DNA of 49,449 nucleotides from SAR86 cluster bacterium (GCA_016779525.1 JADHNL010000006.1:1-49449); one strand, 5' to 3'; numbered from the stretch's first letter, positions 17,631 to 31,496 are shown. Notes: generated by a model from the letters alone, not told the origin. Numbers and translations: made by a program.

Positions 17631-17988
17631 TATTTTTTTCTTAGGTTTTTTTATTTCTGCAGAGCAGTTATATCCAGGCCTGGACGAACAACAACTTAAA
17701 AGACTTAACTATTTGTCCGACAATATTCGTTGCCCAAAATGCTCGTATGGCAACATTTCCAGTTCAAATGCGCCAATTTCCAAAGATCTAAAAGAAGAAA
17801 TTGCCCAAATGATTTTAGCTAATAAAACAAATGACGAAATTTATGACACCATGACCGAAAGGTACGGAGATTACATTCTCTTAAATGATCCTGAGAAAAG
17901 GAATCCGCTAATATTTCTTGCTCCTTTAATAGTTTTAATTATATCCATATCAGTGGTTACAATTTATACTATTAAAAAATCTAAATGA
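17605..17988 (+). CDS. ccmH: Cytochrome c maturation protein CcmH (short form, no CcmI domain)
   Basis: NIRCPKC motif, MTERYGDYILLNDP, C-terminal TM; 127 aa. Confidence 0.93.
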   Translation: MKNLAIFFSIFFLGFFISAEQLYPGLDEQQLKRLNYLSDNIRCPKCSYGNISSSNAPISKDLKEEIAQMILANKTNDEIYDTMTERYGDYILLNDPEKRNPLIFLAPLIVLIISISVVTIYTIKKSK

Positions 17989-20182
17989 GACTAAAAAGCT
18001 TAAAATTAGCAGGATTTAAAAGTTTTGTTGATCCAATAACTGTCGATTTCCCTGGAATAATGTGTGGCATTGTTGGCCCTAATGGATGTGGAAAATCAAA
18101 TATCATAGACGCTATTAAATGGGTCAAAGGTGAGCTTTCTCCCAAGAGCCTTCGAAGTGAAAGTTTGCAAGATGTCATATTTAACGGATCGGATAATCGT
18201 AAACCTGTAAGCCACTGCTCAGTAGAATTAACTTTCGATAATTCTGAGAATTTTTTAGGAGGCGAATATTTAAAATTCAATGAAGTCAGTGTCAAGAGAG
18301 AAATGGCGAGAGATGGCCAGTCGACTTATTTTATTAATAACGCCGTCGCCAGGAGAAGAGATGTTCAAGACTTGTTTTTGGGTACCGGTTTAGGATCAAA
18401 TAGTTATGCAATTATTGAACAGGGAATAGTTTCAAGCCTGGTTGGAGCAAAGCCAGAGGAATTAAGAAGTTACGTTGAAGAAGCTGCTGGTATTACAAAA
18501 TACAAAGAGAGAAAGAGAGAGACAGAATCGCGAATTCGAAGAACTTCCGAGAATATATCAAGATTAAAAGACCTTGAAGATGAGGTCAAAAGATCAATCA
18601 GAAGATTGAATGCCGAAGCTAACCTAACAACTAAATACAAAAAGTTGCGTGATCAAGAGCAGCAATTTCAGAAATTTTTAATAAAGTGTGACCTTGATGA
18701 GTTAATTGCCCAGAAAAAAAGTTCAGAGAAAGAAAATAAATCAATCGATACAGACATTGAAGGCTTGGAGGCACAAAAAATTTCATTTATCTCTAAAAGA
18801 GATGTGGTCAAAACCACATTGATGGAAGGATTGAAGAAGCTTGAAGACGAGCAAAGAAAATTCTTTGAAACAGGCGCTAAAATTTCATTGGTAGAAGAAA
18901 AAGAAAAGTCGAGCAAACAACGAGTTGAAGACTTAGCCAAAGAAAAAGAAAAAATAAAGAATAATATTGCCGAGCTAAATAGTTCTGAAAATTCTGTCAA
19001 AAGTTCGGAAAATATAAGCTCTGAACTAGATAAAAAATTGCAGACGAATGCCAGCAAGGAAGCAAAATCATTAAGCCTCGATGATTCAACTGAAAAAAAA
19101 GTTACACAATCTTTATCTAATTTTTGGATAGATGGTTATAAAACTGGTGTAGGTGAAGCCAACGATAATATTTTGACTATTAATAGTCTGAAAAAAGATT
19201 TTGAAGAACGAATAGTGGCAATTGAAAATGAGATTAAAGCATTGGAAAAAGATACCACAGCAGAGAAAGCCAATCTCTCCGATTTAGTTGAGCTTAGAAA
19301 GACGCAGGAGCTAGCTGTCATTGAGCTCAGAGGCAAGCAAGATAAATCAAGCGAGGAACTAAGGTCTTTTGAACATGAAATATCAAGACTTGAGACTGAG
19401 AAAGATGTTGTTATCCGCGACAGAAATGAAAAAGAACTTAACAAGCGAAGCATTGAGATTGAGATTAAAGAAAAAGAAGACAGGCTTAGAGTTTTTAATG
19501 AAGTTAAAGACATTGAGGGCGATTACGATGAAGTCCTTATGTCCCTAGAAAAACTTCAAAAAAGAATTATGAACTTGGGACCCATTAACTTTGCTGCTCC
19601 CGAGACTCTTGAGGTTGAGAAAAAAAGAAAAGAGACACTAACAAGTCAGATTGAGGAGCTAGAAACTTCGTTAAATAAACTTGATGAGGCAATTAAAAAG
19701 ATCGATCGTGAATCAAATAAGTCGTTTCATGAGTGCCTAAATTCAGTAAATAAATACCTTGAAGAGATGTTTCCAAAGCTGTTTGGTGGAGGTTTTGCAA
19801 AACTTAATTTACAAGATGATTCAGAAGACTCTGGTCTTGTGCTTATGGCAAGGTTACCAGGTAAGAAGAACACTAAATTATCACAGCTATCTGGAGGTGA
19901 AAAGGCATTAACAGCCTTAGCGCTCGTTTTTTCACTATTTTCAATTAATCCAGCCCCATTCTGTTTATTGGATGAGGTTGATGCACCGCTTGATGATGAC
20001 AACACTTCAAGATTTATTAATTTGGTATCAGAAATGTCTGAAAAAGTGCAATTTATTTTTGTGACCCATAACAAAATTTCCATGGAAAAAAGCTCACACC
20101 TTCTAGGAGTAACTATGAGAGATTTGGGTGTCTCTAAGGTTGTATCTGTCGATGTGGAGCAAGCAATGGAGATGGCACAATC

Positions 20183-20186
<4 letters not shown>
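17985..20186 (+). CDS. smc: Chromosome segregation ATPase SMC, short form with no recognisable hinge
   Basis: 733 aa; Walker A GIVGPNGCGKSN, signature KLSQLSGGEKALTALAL, Walker B FCLLDEVDAPLDDDN; followed by zipA-ligA. Confidence 0.9.
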
Positions 20187-23386
<3,200 letters not shown>

Positions 23387-23390
23387 TTAA

Positions 23391-24581
23391 TTGAATAGAA
23401 GAGATTTTCTTAAACTTCTTGCACTGCTAGCAGTATCAACTTATTTGGGTTCGTCCACATCAACAAAAAAAGACCGAATAGTCATAGTGGGAGCTGGAAT
23501 AGTTGGCTCTGCATTAGGTTATGAGTTGGCCAAGGCTGGTGCCAATGTAACTTTAATTGATAAAGCGCAACCAGGCTCACAAGCAAGCACTAATTCTTTC
23601 TCGTGGATTAATGCAACTTATCCTAAACAGCCTTATGCCTATAACTTCTTCTCACAATTAGGCATTGATGCTTATAAGAGTTTAGCTCCTGAATTGAATT
23701 TCCAAATTAAATGGTCTGGGTCCTTAGAGTGGTTTGCAAATAAGCAGATAGAAACAGATTCATTCAAACAACTTGCAAATATTATGAGGTATAAGCAATA
23801 CACACCTGTCGAAGTAATTTCTGCATCAGATGCAAATCAATTGGAACCAAAAGTTATCTTTAAAAAGAATACGAAAGTAATTTTCTCAAAATCCGATGGC
23901 GCCATTGATGCTTTGGACGCAATTCATAAACTAACAAATCAAATAAAACAATATGGCGGCAAGATAATTTACCCTTGTGAGTACCTCTCATCGAACTACA
24001 AAAATGGAAAATTGCTTTCAATTAAAACTAACCAAGGAGAGATTGAAGCGGATAAAGTAATTTTCACCTCTGGTATCGACACCAATGCTTTGACAGGCAA
24101 ATCATTTTTAAAAGAAGCAACACCGGGTATTATTTTAAAATCCAAGCCAACTAAAGATGCAATGAATCGAATGCTGATTGGGCCGGGAATTCATGTACAT
24201 CAACAAAATAATGGTGTTGTTGTCATTGGTGAGCAAACTGGAGCACCCCCAACTCATAAAGAAAGGCTTAAACAAAAACCAAATAAGTTTCCTGAAATAA
24301 TTGGAAAACAGCACGGCGAACGATTGCTGCAGCAAACTAATTTATTATTTCAAGAAAAATTAAATTTAGACCTGGATCAAATTTCAATTGGTTGGCGTCC
24401 ATTACCTAAAGATGGTTTGCCAATTATTGGTTGGCTACCTAACCGGCCTAATTCATATATCGCAACAATGCATAGTGGTGTGAGTTTGGCTGCAATTGTT
24501 GCCAAGGTAGCTTCTCAGGAAATTTTAGATGGCGTAAGCAGTACTTTGCTGAAAGAATTTAGGCCCTCTAGATTCTTCTAA
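23391..24581 (+). CDS. FAD-dependent oxidoreductase (DAO family), putative Tat substrate
   Basis: TTG start; NRRDFLKLLALLAVS Tat-like signal; IVIVGAGIVGSALGYELAKAGANVTLIDK dinucleotide-binding motif. Confidence 0.85.
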   Translation: MNRRDFLKLLALLAVSTYLGSSTSTKKDRIVIVGAGIVGSALGYELAKAGANVTLIDKAQPGSQASTNSFSWINATYPKQPYAYNFFSQLGIDAYKSLAPELNFQIKWSGSLEWFANKQIETDSFKQLANIMRYKQYTPVEVISASDANQLEPKVIFKKNTKVIFSKSDGAIDALDAIHKLTNQIKQYGGKIIYPCEYLSSNYKNGKLLSIKTNQGEIEADKVIFTSGIDTNALTGKSFLKEATPGIILKSKPTKDAMNRMLIGPGIHVHQQNNGVVVIGEQTGAPPTHKERLKQKPNKFPEIIGKQHGERLLQQTNLLFQEKLNLDLDQISIGWRPLPKDGLPIIGWLPNRPNSYIATMHSGVSLAAIVAKVASQEILDGVSSTLLKEFRPSRFF

Positions 24582-27450
24582 TCTGGAATCCTTCCTCGGA
24601 TGCTTTTTTCTCAAGATTCGGATTGATGATAGAAAAACAGCTATTAGGTTGCCCTTTTAGTTGCTCTGCTGCTTCGATAATCTCTTCTCGCGAGGTATTG
24701 ATAATTTTCTTTCGGTATTGAGATCTAATTTTCTGTGATTTTTCTTCAATATTAAATCTATAATCCTTGAATGCTTCTCCTGCAGGGGATGCAGGTTTAT
24801 CGATATCCGATAATACAGATAGCTTAGCTTCAAGAATCATTTCATCATCAAAATCACCTTTGGTTGCCCATTTGAATGACTCAGTAAAGTCTTCAAAAGT
24901 TTCAATAAATCTTGGATCTCTGTATGAAAAGAATTTGAATGCTCCTGCAAAAGGATCATAAATAGCTCCGCCACCATATGCTCCACCTTGTTCTCGCACT
25001 CTTCTGTGCAAAAATTCATTCCTCAAGAGACTTGCAAGAAGTAGATATTTTGGCGAATCTTCTGGGGAGTAAGAGGGTGCATCAAGCGACATTGCTGAAA
25101 AATTAACTTGAGTATTAATAGGCATTGCAACTTTTAAAAAGGCAGGCTTAAAATCAAAATTAATGGCTGAATCCCCGTCCTTTTTGAAATTTATATTCTT
25201 TATAAAATTCAGTTGTTCTTTACTAGGTTTTATATTTGAAATAATTGCGAGCTCATTCGCATTATCTTTAAGACTTACACTAAGATCTGCAATTTTTTGG
25301 ATTTGTTTTTTAGCATCTTCTTCATTGTTGGAAATAAAAGGAGCAAATTTAAACAATGAGGACAGACCACCACTTATTTCATGGAGAGCACCAAGTTGGT
25401 TATGCATTGCTGATGCTGAAAGCATTGCAAACCTATGGCCATTTTCTACAATAGACTGCTGTATGCCCATAAAATTTTGAAACATAAGTTCCTTGATTCT
25501 CTTTTCATCATCAAACTTAGAGGAATCAAGTATTTTGAACATTAAATCCAAGATTTCGTCGTTGTTTTCTGGCAAGTATTTTGATGACAGAGCAACCCTC
25601 CCTTTGAGTTGCATGGTTTTATCAAAATAGAAATGGGTTGATGCAGATATGCCTCCAGATACTTTTGCTACTGACTCTTGTAGTTTAATGTGGTCCATAT
25701 CTCCAGCACCTACTTTGCCCATAAGCGTTGTCAGAAGCATTAAATCGCCAACTTCATCAATTGAGCTGAGATTAACCTTTCTAGATATTGAATTGTAGGT
25801 CAAACCATTGGTGGCTTGATCATAAAATATTGGGCTATAACCAAATGTCGATAGTTTTTTTGTAGCTGGGTATACAACTTCACTTGGCACATCTGATAAT
25901 TCAAGTTTTGGAAGTAAATTTTTATCAGGTGCAGCTTCTTGTCTTTCCGCTAGTGCTTTAGCAGAGTTAACTAATTCAAGTTTTTCACGACTGCTCATTG
26001 AGGATTTAATTTTTTCTAATGTTTTTGTAAAGTTCGATTCTCTGCTATTGATTAGTTCCATATCTGGGACCATTTCCAGATCTACTCTGTGTTGATTATC
26101 TACAAAAAACCTTTTTACTAAATCTTGCAGGTAGCTGCTATCTTTAATTTTTTCTTTAAGAGACTTCAAAGCTTCATCAACATTTGATAATGCAATTGGA
26201 TCAGCTTTATAGAGGGCTCCGGGAGCCATAGAGAGAAGTATTTGTAGCCCATATGGCATCGATCCTGATGAGATTTCCCTTCTATTAAGCTCAAGCTGGT
26301 AGAATGCTGCATCAATTTGATCTTGTGAGAAACCATTTTTAACAACATCGCCAAAAGTTTTATCTAGTAGTTTTTTGAATTTGTCCTGAGAGTCTTTTTC
26401 TGAACCTTCAATGCCACAAATGAACATTAAGTGACGCATGCTATCTTCAAGTCCTAAAATTTGAGCAGGAGATTTCCCAATATCATTAGATTCAAGTGCT
26501 TTATAGAGCGGAGAAGCAGAATTACCAAGCAGCAGCAATGATATCAAGTGCGCTTCAAGCAGTTGTTCAATATCAAAACTTTCACCAAGAACCCAAGCTG
26601 TATAGTTTTGATAGCCACTTTGTTCTTGCGATACAGGGGTAAACGGTTCTTCTGCGCTTACACTTTTATTGAAAGGTTTTTGGTTTTTTACTATTTCTAA
26701 TTTAGCTTCATCGATTCTTTTAAATTTCTGTGCCAATTTTTTGTCAATGAAATTTTGTATTTCTTTGGCGCTGACATCGCCCCATGTGAAATAGGTCGCA
26801 TTCGATGGGTGGTAAAACTTTTTATGGAAGCCTTTGAGGTAGTCGTGAGTCAGTTCAATAATTGTTTCTGGATCACCTCCACTATTGTGCTTATAGGTCA
26901 GATCTGGAAAAAGGTTTTTAGTCAGAGCTTGCCAAGTGATGCTTGAAATGTTGCTCATTGAACCCTTCATTTCATTGAATACCACACCCTTGTATTCAAG
27001 AGGGGAGCTACTCTTATCAAACTTTGAAAATTCCAGTCTGTGACCTTCTTGCTTAAAATCCTCTTCGGCCAGTATTGGAAAATAAACTGCATCGAGATAA
27101 ACATCTAGCAGGTTAAAAAAATCTTTTTTGTTTTGTGTAGCAAAAGGATATGCAGTCCAATCGCTTGCTGTAAAAGCATTCATAAAAGTACTCATTGATC
27201 TTCGTAGCATCATGAAAAAAGGATCTCTAACTTTGTAATTTTCTGAGCCACAAAGTGTTGTGTGTTCAAGTATGTGCGCTACACCCGATGAGTTTTCTGG
27301 TATCGTTCTGAACATCACCATGAAGACCAACTCCTTGGAGTTATTCTTTAGGTGTATGTGCTCGGAACCATATTCGTCCAACTGATATCTTTCTGCTTCG
27401 AATCCAAGGGATGGGTTTTGTTTTTTATCTATTAATTTGTAGCTATTCAT
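24568..27450 (-). CDS. M16C insulinase-family metalloprotease (PreP-like)
   Basis: 960 aa; inverted zinc motif HILEH; GVVFNEMKG; REQGGAYGGGA. Confidence 0.93.
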   Translation of the reverse strand: MNSYKLIDKKQNPSLGFEAERYQLDEYGSEHIHLKNNSKELVFMVMFRTIPENSSGVAHILEHTTLCGSENYKVRDPFFMMLRRSMSTFMNAFTASDWTAYPFATQNKKDFFNLLDVYLDAVYFPILAEEDFKQEGHRLEFSKFDKSSSPLEYKGVVFNEMKGSMSNISSITWQALTKNLFPDLTYKHNSGGDPETIIELTHDYLKGFHKKFYHPSNATYFTWGDVSAKEIQNFIDKKLAQKFKRIDEAKLEIVKNQKPFNKSVSAEEPFTPVSQEQSGYQNYTAWVLGESFDIEQLLEAHLISLLLLGNSASPLYKALESNDIGKSPAQILGLEDSMRHLMFICGIEGSEKDSQDKFKKLLDKTFGDVVKNGFSQDQIDAAFYQLELNRREISSGSMPYGLQILLSMAPGALYKADPIALSNVDEALKSLKEKIKDSSYLQDLVKRFFVDNQHRVDLEMVPDMELINSRESNFTKTLEKIKSSMSSREKLELVNSAKALAERQEAAPDKNLLPKLELSDVPSEVVYPATKKLSTFGYSPIFYDQATNGLTYNSISRKVNLSSIDEVGDLMLLTTLMGKVGAGDMDHIKLQESVAKVSGGISASTHFYFDKTMQLKGRVALSSKYLPENNDEILDLMFKILDSSKFDDEKRIKELMFQNFMGIQQSIVENGHRFAMLSASAMHNQLGALHEISGGLSSLFKFAPFISNNEEDAKKQIQKIADLSVSLKDNANELAIISNIKPSKEQLNFIKNINFKKDGDSAINFDFKPAFLKVAMPINTQVNFSAMSLDAPSYSPEDSPKYLLLASLLRNEFLHRRVREQGGAYGGGAIYDPFAGAFKFFSYRDPRFIETFEDFTESFKWATKGDFDDEMILEAKLSVLSDIDKPASPAGEAFKDYRFNIEEKSQKIRSQYRKKIINTSREEIIEAAEQLKGQPNSCFSIINPNLEKKASEEGFQIRRI

Positions 27451-27502
27451 CTTGTTTTTATTAATGGGAACTAATATATATAATTAAAGTCATAAATAAA
27501 GC

Positions 27503-28015
27503 ATGTACAAAAATTTTTTTAAAATTATCTTCACTCTAACCGTTTTATCATCCTGTGCAACAATGGTCAGCACCGAACAGGTCAACAACTTTAACTTAGC
27601 GGATTATAACTCTTTCTCTGTTGATATGTCTGATTCATCTGAGGAAGTTAGAGTCAGCCCATTCACTGTAAGTAACTTAAATAACGAATTTAAAGAGGAA
27701 CTGCAAAACTTAGGCCTAGTGTTAGATCAAGATAATGGAGCATTAAAATTTAAAGTAAGTTTGTCACTTGATGAGGAGAATAGGAGAGGCGTTACATACC
27801 GTTCAAAGTATGGCCCATGGTGGACTGGTCCAGTGCTTTATGATGACTACGATGATTACGATCGAGCTTATTTGAGAGTCACCATCTCCGATCAAGAAGG
27901 CGCACCTCTGTGGACAGGATTTAGACCAGTTAGATACGTTGATAGAGAGCTGAGGCTTGATCAAGAAGAGATAAGCGCACTTGTCAAAGGCTTTCTAGTC
28001 CAGCTAACAGGCTAA
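27503..28015 (+). CDS. Lipoprotein, DUF4136-like
   Basis: Lipobox LSSCA; overall layout resembles DUF4136. Confidence 0.5.
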   Translation: MYKNFFKIIFTLTVLSSCATMVSTEQVNNFNLADYNSFSVDMSDSSEEVRVSPFTVSNLNNEFKEELQNLGLVLDQDNGALKFKVSLSLDEENRRGVTYRSKYGPWWTGPVLYDDYDDYDRAYLRVTISDQEGAPLWTGFRPVRYVDRELRLDQEEISALVKGFLVQLTG

Positions 28016-28593
28016 GGTACGAGCCAAAAACTTTCCTTTTTTCCCTTAGCATTCCAAGAAAATTTACATCTGCGATGACCGGTTCTTTGAAGATATAAAA
28101 ATTCAAGTGTCATAAAATTAAATTCGATAGTACAGAAGTTCTCGTAACCTTCTTCAACTGAAATTTCTTTCATATGAAAATCGTATTTTTTGGGATTAGA
28201 AATCTTGTGACTTGATCCATCAAGAACCGAATAGCATTTTTTTGAAATTGCCTGGGAGTCATTCCAAGCTTCTTTTGTTTTTTTATTTTTATAATTTATT
28301 TTTGCAATTCCTGTCAGTCGCAACTGAATTTTTTTATTAGGGTCATACCCAATCACAGATGCTTTATTATTGGCCTGAATTAATTTGGCTTTATCTGATC
28401 TGTAATCAGAATGAAAACGTAGGGTTCTTTTTGCTGCATTGAAATCTCTAAGCACCATAACTTTATTGGAAATATTCTTTCCATCAAAATTACTAAAAAC
28501 CAGTGTATGAAACAAAGAGTCTCGGTTTTTAATCCCATCTTTGAGAAGGTCATAGGCGTGTTTTTCAATGACACTCTTTGAATTAAAGTTCAT
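28012..28593 (-). CDS. PNPOx-like flavin-binding protein
   Basis: KVMVLRDFNAAKRTLRFHSDYRSDKAKLIQANNKASVIGYD; second PNPOx-fold gene besides pdxH. Confidence 0.7.
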   Translation of the reverse strand: MNFNSKSVIEKHAYDLLKDGIKNRDSLFHTLVFSNFDGKNISNKVMVLRDFNAAKRTLRFHSDYRSDKAKLIQANNKASVIGYDPNKKIQLRLTGIAKINYKNKKTKEAWNDSQAISKKCYSVLDGSSHKISNPKKYDFHMKEISVEEGYENFCTIEFNFMTLEFLYLQRTGHRRCKFSWNAKGKKESFWLVP

Positions 28594-28648
28594 AAAATAA
28601 GTCTAATTCAAAATATCTTTGCTTGATAACTTTGATTAAAATAAATCT

Positions 28649-30379
28649 ATGCTTAAAAAATATTCACTTCTTTTAATAATCCTACTCTCATCCTGTGCAG
28701 ACAACACAAATAATTCAGAACAAAAAAGCGAAGAGGTGAGCGCACCTGATCAAAATGACGACTTAAAATATCTTGCACAAGACTTTAGAGAAAAAATTTA
28801 TATGCCGCATGAAAATATCAAAGTTGCAGTTGGTTATGGTCTTGCCAATTCAATTTTGGTTTTGGGCAATTCTCAGAGTCTGGTTGTGGACACCATGGGA
28901 GGAATTGAAACTGCAAGCAGGGTAATTGCTGATTTAAATATTCCTTTAGACAAGCCTGTGACTACATTGGCCTATACGCACTTTCATGCAGACCATACTC
29001 TAGGAGCTCAAGCATTTGTTGATCAATTTCCAATTGAAAACGTTATATCCCATGAAACAACTGTTGCTGAGATAAGAGATTTCTTTGGCATAAAGCGGGA
29101 TCTAATCAGTGAAAGATCATTGAAAATGTTTGGATCAATTCTCCAGGAAAAAGATAAAACATCTTCAAGTGGCATTGGGATTAAGCTTGAAACAGGGATA
29201 GATACTCCTGGCTACATTAAACCATCCATAACATTCAGCAACTTCTATAGTCACGATCTTGACGGTTTAGAGATTCAGTTTTTTCATGCTCCGGGTGAAA
29301 CCGATGACCAGCTCTTTGTTTGGATACCTGAATACAAAACTTTGATGCCAGGAGATAATATCTACAAAGCATTCCCTAATATTTACACAATAAGGGGCAC
29401 AACGTACAGAAGCTTTAAGTCATGGTACACCAGCCTAGAAAAAATGATGGCGTTGGAGCCACAAATTTTAATACCTAGTCACGGCACACCCATCAATGGA
29501 AAAGAGGAAATTTCTAGAGTGTTATCCAATTACCGAGATGCCATTAAATTTGTCCATGATCAAATGATGCGAAACTTAAATTCAGGCTCCAGTCCATTAG
29601 AAGCTGCTAGAAAAATTAAGTTACCAGAAAATCTTGCAAGAGATCCTCACTTATTTGAGCTTTATGGCACCATTGAGTGGAGTGCTCGCAATCTATTTAA
29701 CGGTTACTTCGGGTGGTTTGATGGCAATCCAACCAACCTTTACCCATTTACAAAAGAAGAGTACAGCGAAAAGCTGCTAACGCTAATTCCTGAAGAGCAA
29801 CTCATTTCTGAACTTGATAAAGCTCTTGCAGAGGAAGATTCACAATGGGCTCTCTATATTTCCGATCTTTTAATTGATTCAGGAAAAGTTTCTGATCAAA
29901 TTCTTGCAAAAAAGGCAGCAGCTCTCAAAAATCTTGGAGATTCTGCTTACAATCCAAATGCGGTTAGTTTTTACAGAAGCACTTACGCAGAATTAACTAA
30001 TAGCACCAGTGACAAAGTTTTTATTACTGGTGATAGTCAAATAGAGCCAAACCTCCTAGACCAACTTGATGTTTTAATGTTTTTGGAAACTATGGCGATT
30101 AGGCTTGATCCAGGAAAAGTAGCTGGGATTGCTGATACTAAGTTTGTGAAATTTACAGACTTAGACGAAGTATGGAAACTAAGATTGGAAAACAGTGTTT
30201 TTACTTATGAGAAGGTAAGCGAAATAGTTGAATACGACATTGAAATGTCATCTTTAACCTTTAAAAGCCTTGTTACTGGTACAATTAATCCAATAACTGG
30301 CATATTATTAACGAATAATAATGCCAAAGGCCCAAATAAAAGAGGGTTTTTAGAATTGCTAAGCAACTTTCAAGAATAA
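28649..30379 (+). CDS. MBL-fold alkylsulfatase-like (SdsA1-type) lipoprotein
   Basis: Lipobox; THFHADHTLGAQAF; HGTPINGKEEI; downstream dimerisation-type and SCP2-like regions. Confidence 0.75.
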   Translation: MLKKYSLLLIILLSSCADNTNNSEQKSEEVSAPDQNDDLKYLAQDFREKIYMPHENIKVAVGYGLANSILVLGNSQSLVVDTMGGIETASRVIADLNIPLDKPVTTLAYTHFHADHTLGAQAFVDQFPIENVISHETTVAEIRDFFGIKRDLISERSLKMFGSILQEKDKTSSSGIGIKLETGIDTPGYIKPSITFSNFYSHDLDGLEIQFFHAPGETDDQLFVWIPEYKTLMPGDNIYKAFPNIYTIRGTTYRSFKSWYTSLEKMMALEPQILIPSHGTPINGKEEISRVLSNYRDAIKFVHDQMMRNLNSGSSPLEAARKIKLPENLARDPHLFELYGTIEWSARNLFNGYFGWFDGNPTNLYPFTKEEYSEKLLTLIPEEQLISELDKALAEEDSQWALYISDLLIDSGKVSDQILAKKAAALKNLGDSAYNPNAVSFYRSTYAELTNSTSDKVFITGDSQIEPNLLDQLDVLMFLETMAIRLDPGKVAGIADTKFVKFTDLDEVWKLRLENSVFTYEKVSEIVEYDIEMSSLTFKSLVTGTINPITGILLTNNNAKGPNKRGFLELLSNFQE

Positions 30380-31024
30380 ATGAGCCAACCAACTAGAATA
30401 CCACCCAGAAGAAAATCTCGTGGCGACAGCCAAACTCTTTTCAGCGCCTTAATGTTGGTGGTTGTTTTTGCAACACTAGCAGGGATGTATTTTTATCTAG
30501 AAAGTCAAAGAAAAGCCAATGAAGAAGTGCTTAATTCAATTGCAGATAAGGTTAGGGTCATTGAAGATAAATTATCAATCACTAATGAAGACTCTGAACA
30601 AAATATGCAAACGGTTTTGGAGCAAATTAAATTCATTGATACTGAAGTTAGAAAGCTATGGGGCCATCGAAAAGGATATTTAGATAGCATTAAGAAACAA
30701 GAAAATAAGTCAGCTGCCAATGATAGATCGATTAAGCAGCTGAGCTCAAAATCAACCAATCTAGAAGACAAGATTGATAGCGTTAATAATAAGATTGAAT
30801 TAGCTGAGGACCTGCAGCTTAAAATAACAATGCTTACCAATGAACTTAACAAGCAAAAGCAAATATTAGATGAAAATGGCGAAAATCTTGATGCCATAGA
30901 CAGGTATCGCATTCAGAACAATCAAAAAGTCACAGAAATACTCACCAGGCTAAATAATTTATCTAGAGAACTTGATGACATACAAGAATCTTTGATCGTG
31001 CAAACTGGAGTCACAAATGGGTAA
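30380..31024 (+). CDS. Hypothetical membrane-anchored coiled-coil protein
   Basis: One N-terminal TM followed by heptad-rich sequence. Confidence 0.65.
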   Translation: MSQPTRIPPRRKSRGDSQTLFSALMLVVVFATLAGMYFYLESQRKANEEVLNSIADKVRVIEDKLSITNEDSEQNMQTVLEQIKFIDTEVRKLWGHRKGYLDSIKKQENKSAANDRSIKQLSSKSTNLEDKIDSVNNKIELAEDLQLKITMLTNELNKQKQILDENGENLDAIDRYRIQNNQKVTEILTRLNNLSRELDDIQESLIVQTGVTNG

Positions 31025-31229
31025 TTTTCTTAATGAGACTTTTTTCAAATTCTTTTTAATCATCTGTTTGATTCCAAGCGTAATTTTTATTGGAAAAGCT
31101 TTCCTACTGTTTTCGCCTGTCATCTTTTGGGTGCTTGGTTATATGGCCCACAAGAAAGGCAATGAAAGCGAAACAATAATGTGGGTGATTTTTGCAATTA
31201 TTGCTTTAATCCTGGCATTTGTTATATAA
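31017..31229 (+). CDS. Small hypothetical membrane protein
   Basis: 70 aa hydrophobic ORF overlapping the preceding stop. Confidence 0.5.
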   Translation: MGNFLNETFFKFFLIICLIPSVIFIGKAFLLFSPVIFWVLGYMAHKKGNESETIMWVIFAIIALILAFVI

Positions 31230-31245
31230 AATACACAATTCAGTC

Positions 31246-31330
31246 GGGGATGTGGTGGAACTGGCAGACACGCTGGATTTAGGTTCCAGTGCCGTAAGGC
31301 GTGGGGGTTCGACTCCCTCCATCCCTACCA
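31246..31330 (+). tRNA. tRNA-Leu (anticodon TAG), encoded CCA
   Basis: Acceptor GGGGATG/CATCCCT, anticodon loop TTTAGGT, variable arm TGCCGTAAGGCGT, T-arm GGGGGTTCGACTCCCTC, ACCA. Confidence 0.95.
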
Positions 31331-31372
31331 TTACTTAACACTAAAAAAGCATTGAATTAAACTTAAACAACG

Positions 31373-31435
31373 ATGATATATAGGCTTGAAATAGATGGGC
31401 TTAGAGCATTAGCTGTTTTTTCTACGAAAAATTAA
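31373..31435 (+). pseudogene. 5' remnant of an acyltransferase-3 (OafA/YrhL-type) gene
   Basis: Translates as MIYRLEIDGLRALAVFSTKN*; the YRxEIDGLRALAV N-terminus is characteristic of acyltransferase-3 proteins, then stops. Confidence 0.75.
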
Positions 31436-31455
31436 CCTTCAAATGTCAAGTTTGC

Positions 31456-31496
31456 TTTACATTAAATTTTTGTTAAGTATACTTTACATTTAAATT
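31456..31496 (+). promoter_or_regulatory. Candidate promoter (TTTACA-N16-TATACT) with two TTTACATT(T)AAATT repeats
   Basis: -35 at 31456-31461, -10 at 31478-31483; repeats at 31456 and 31483 bracket the core promoter upstream of the 31512 gene. Confidence 0.5.

Noticed and set aside
18668-20083. Several minus-strand ORFs inside smc
   Set aside because: Shadow ORFs from Glu/Lys-rich coiled-coil coding; Ser/Leu-rich translations, no motifs.
31373-31435. Functional 20-aa peptide gene
   Set aside because: Sequence is the diagnostic N-terminus of acyltransferase-3 followed by a stop; a gene remnant is simpler.
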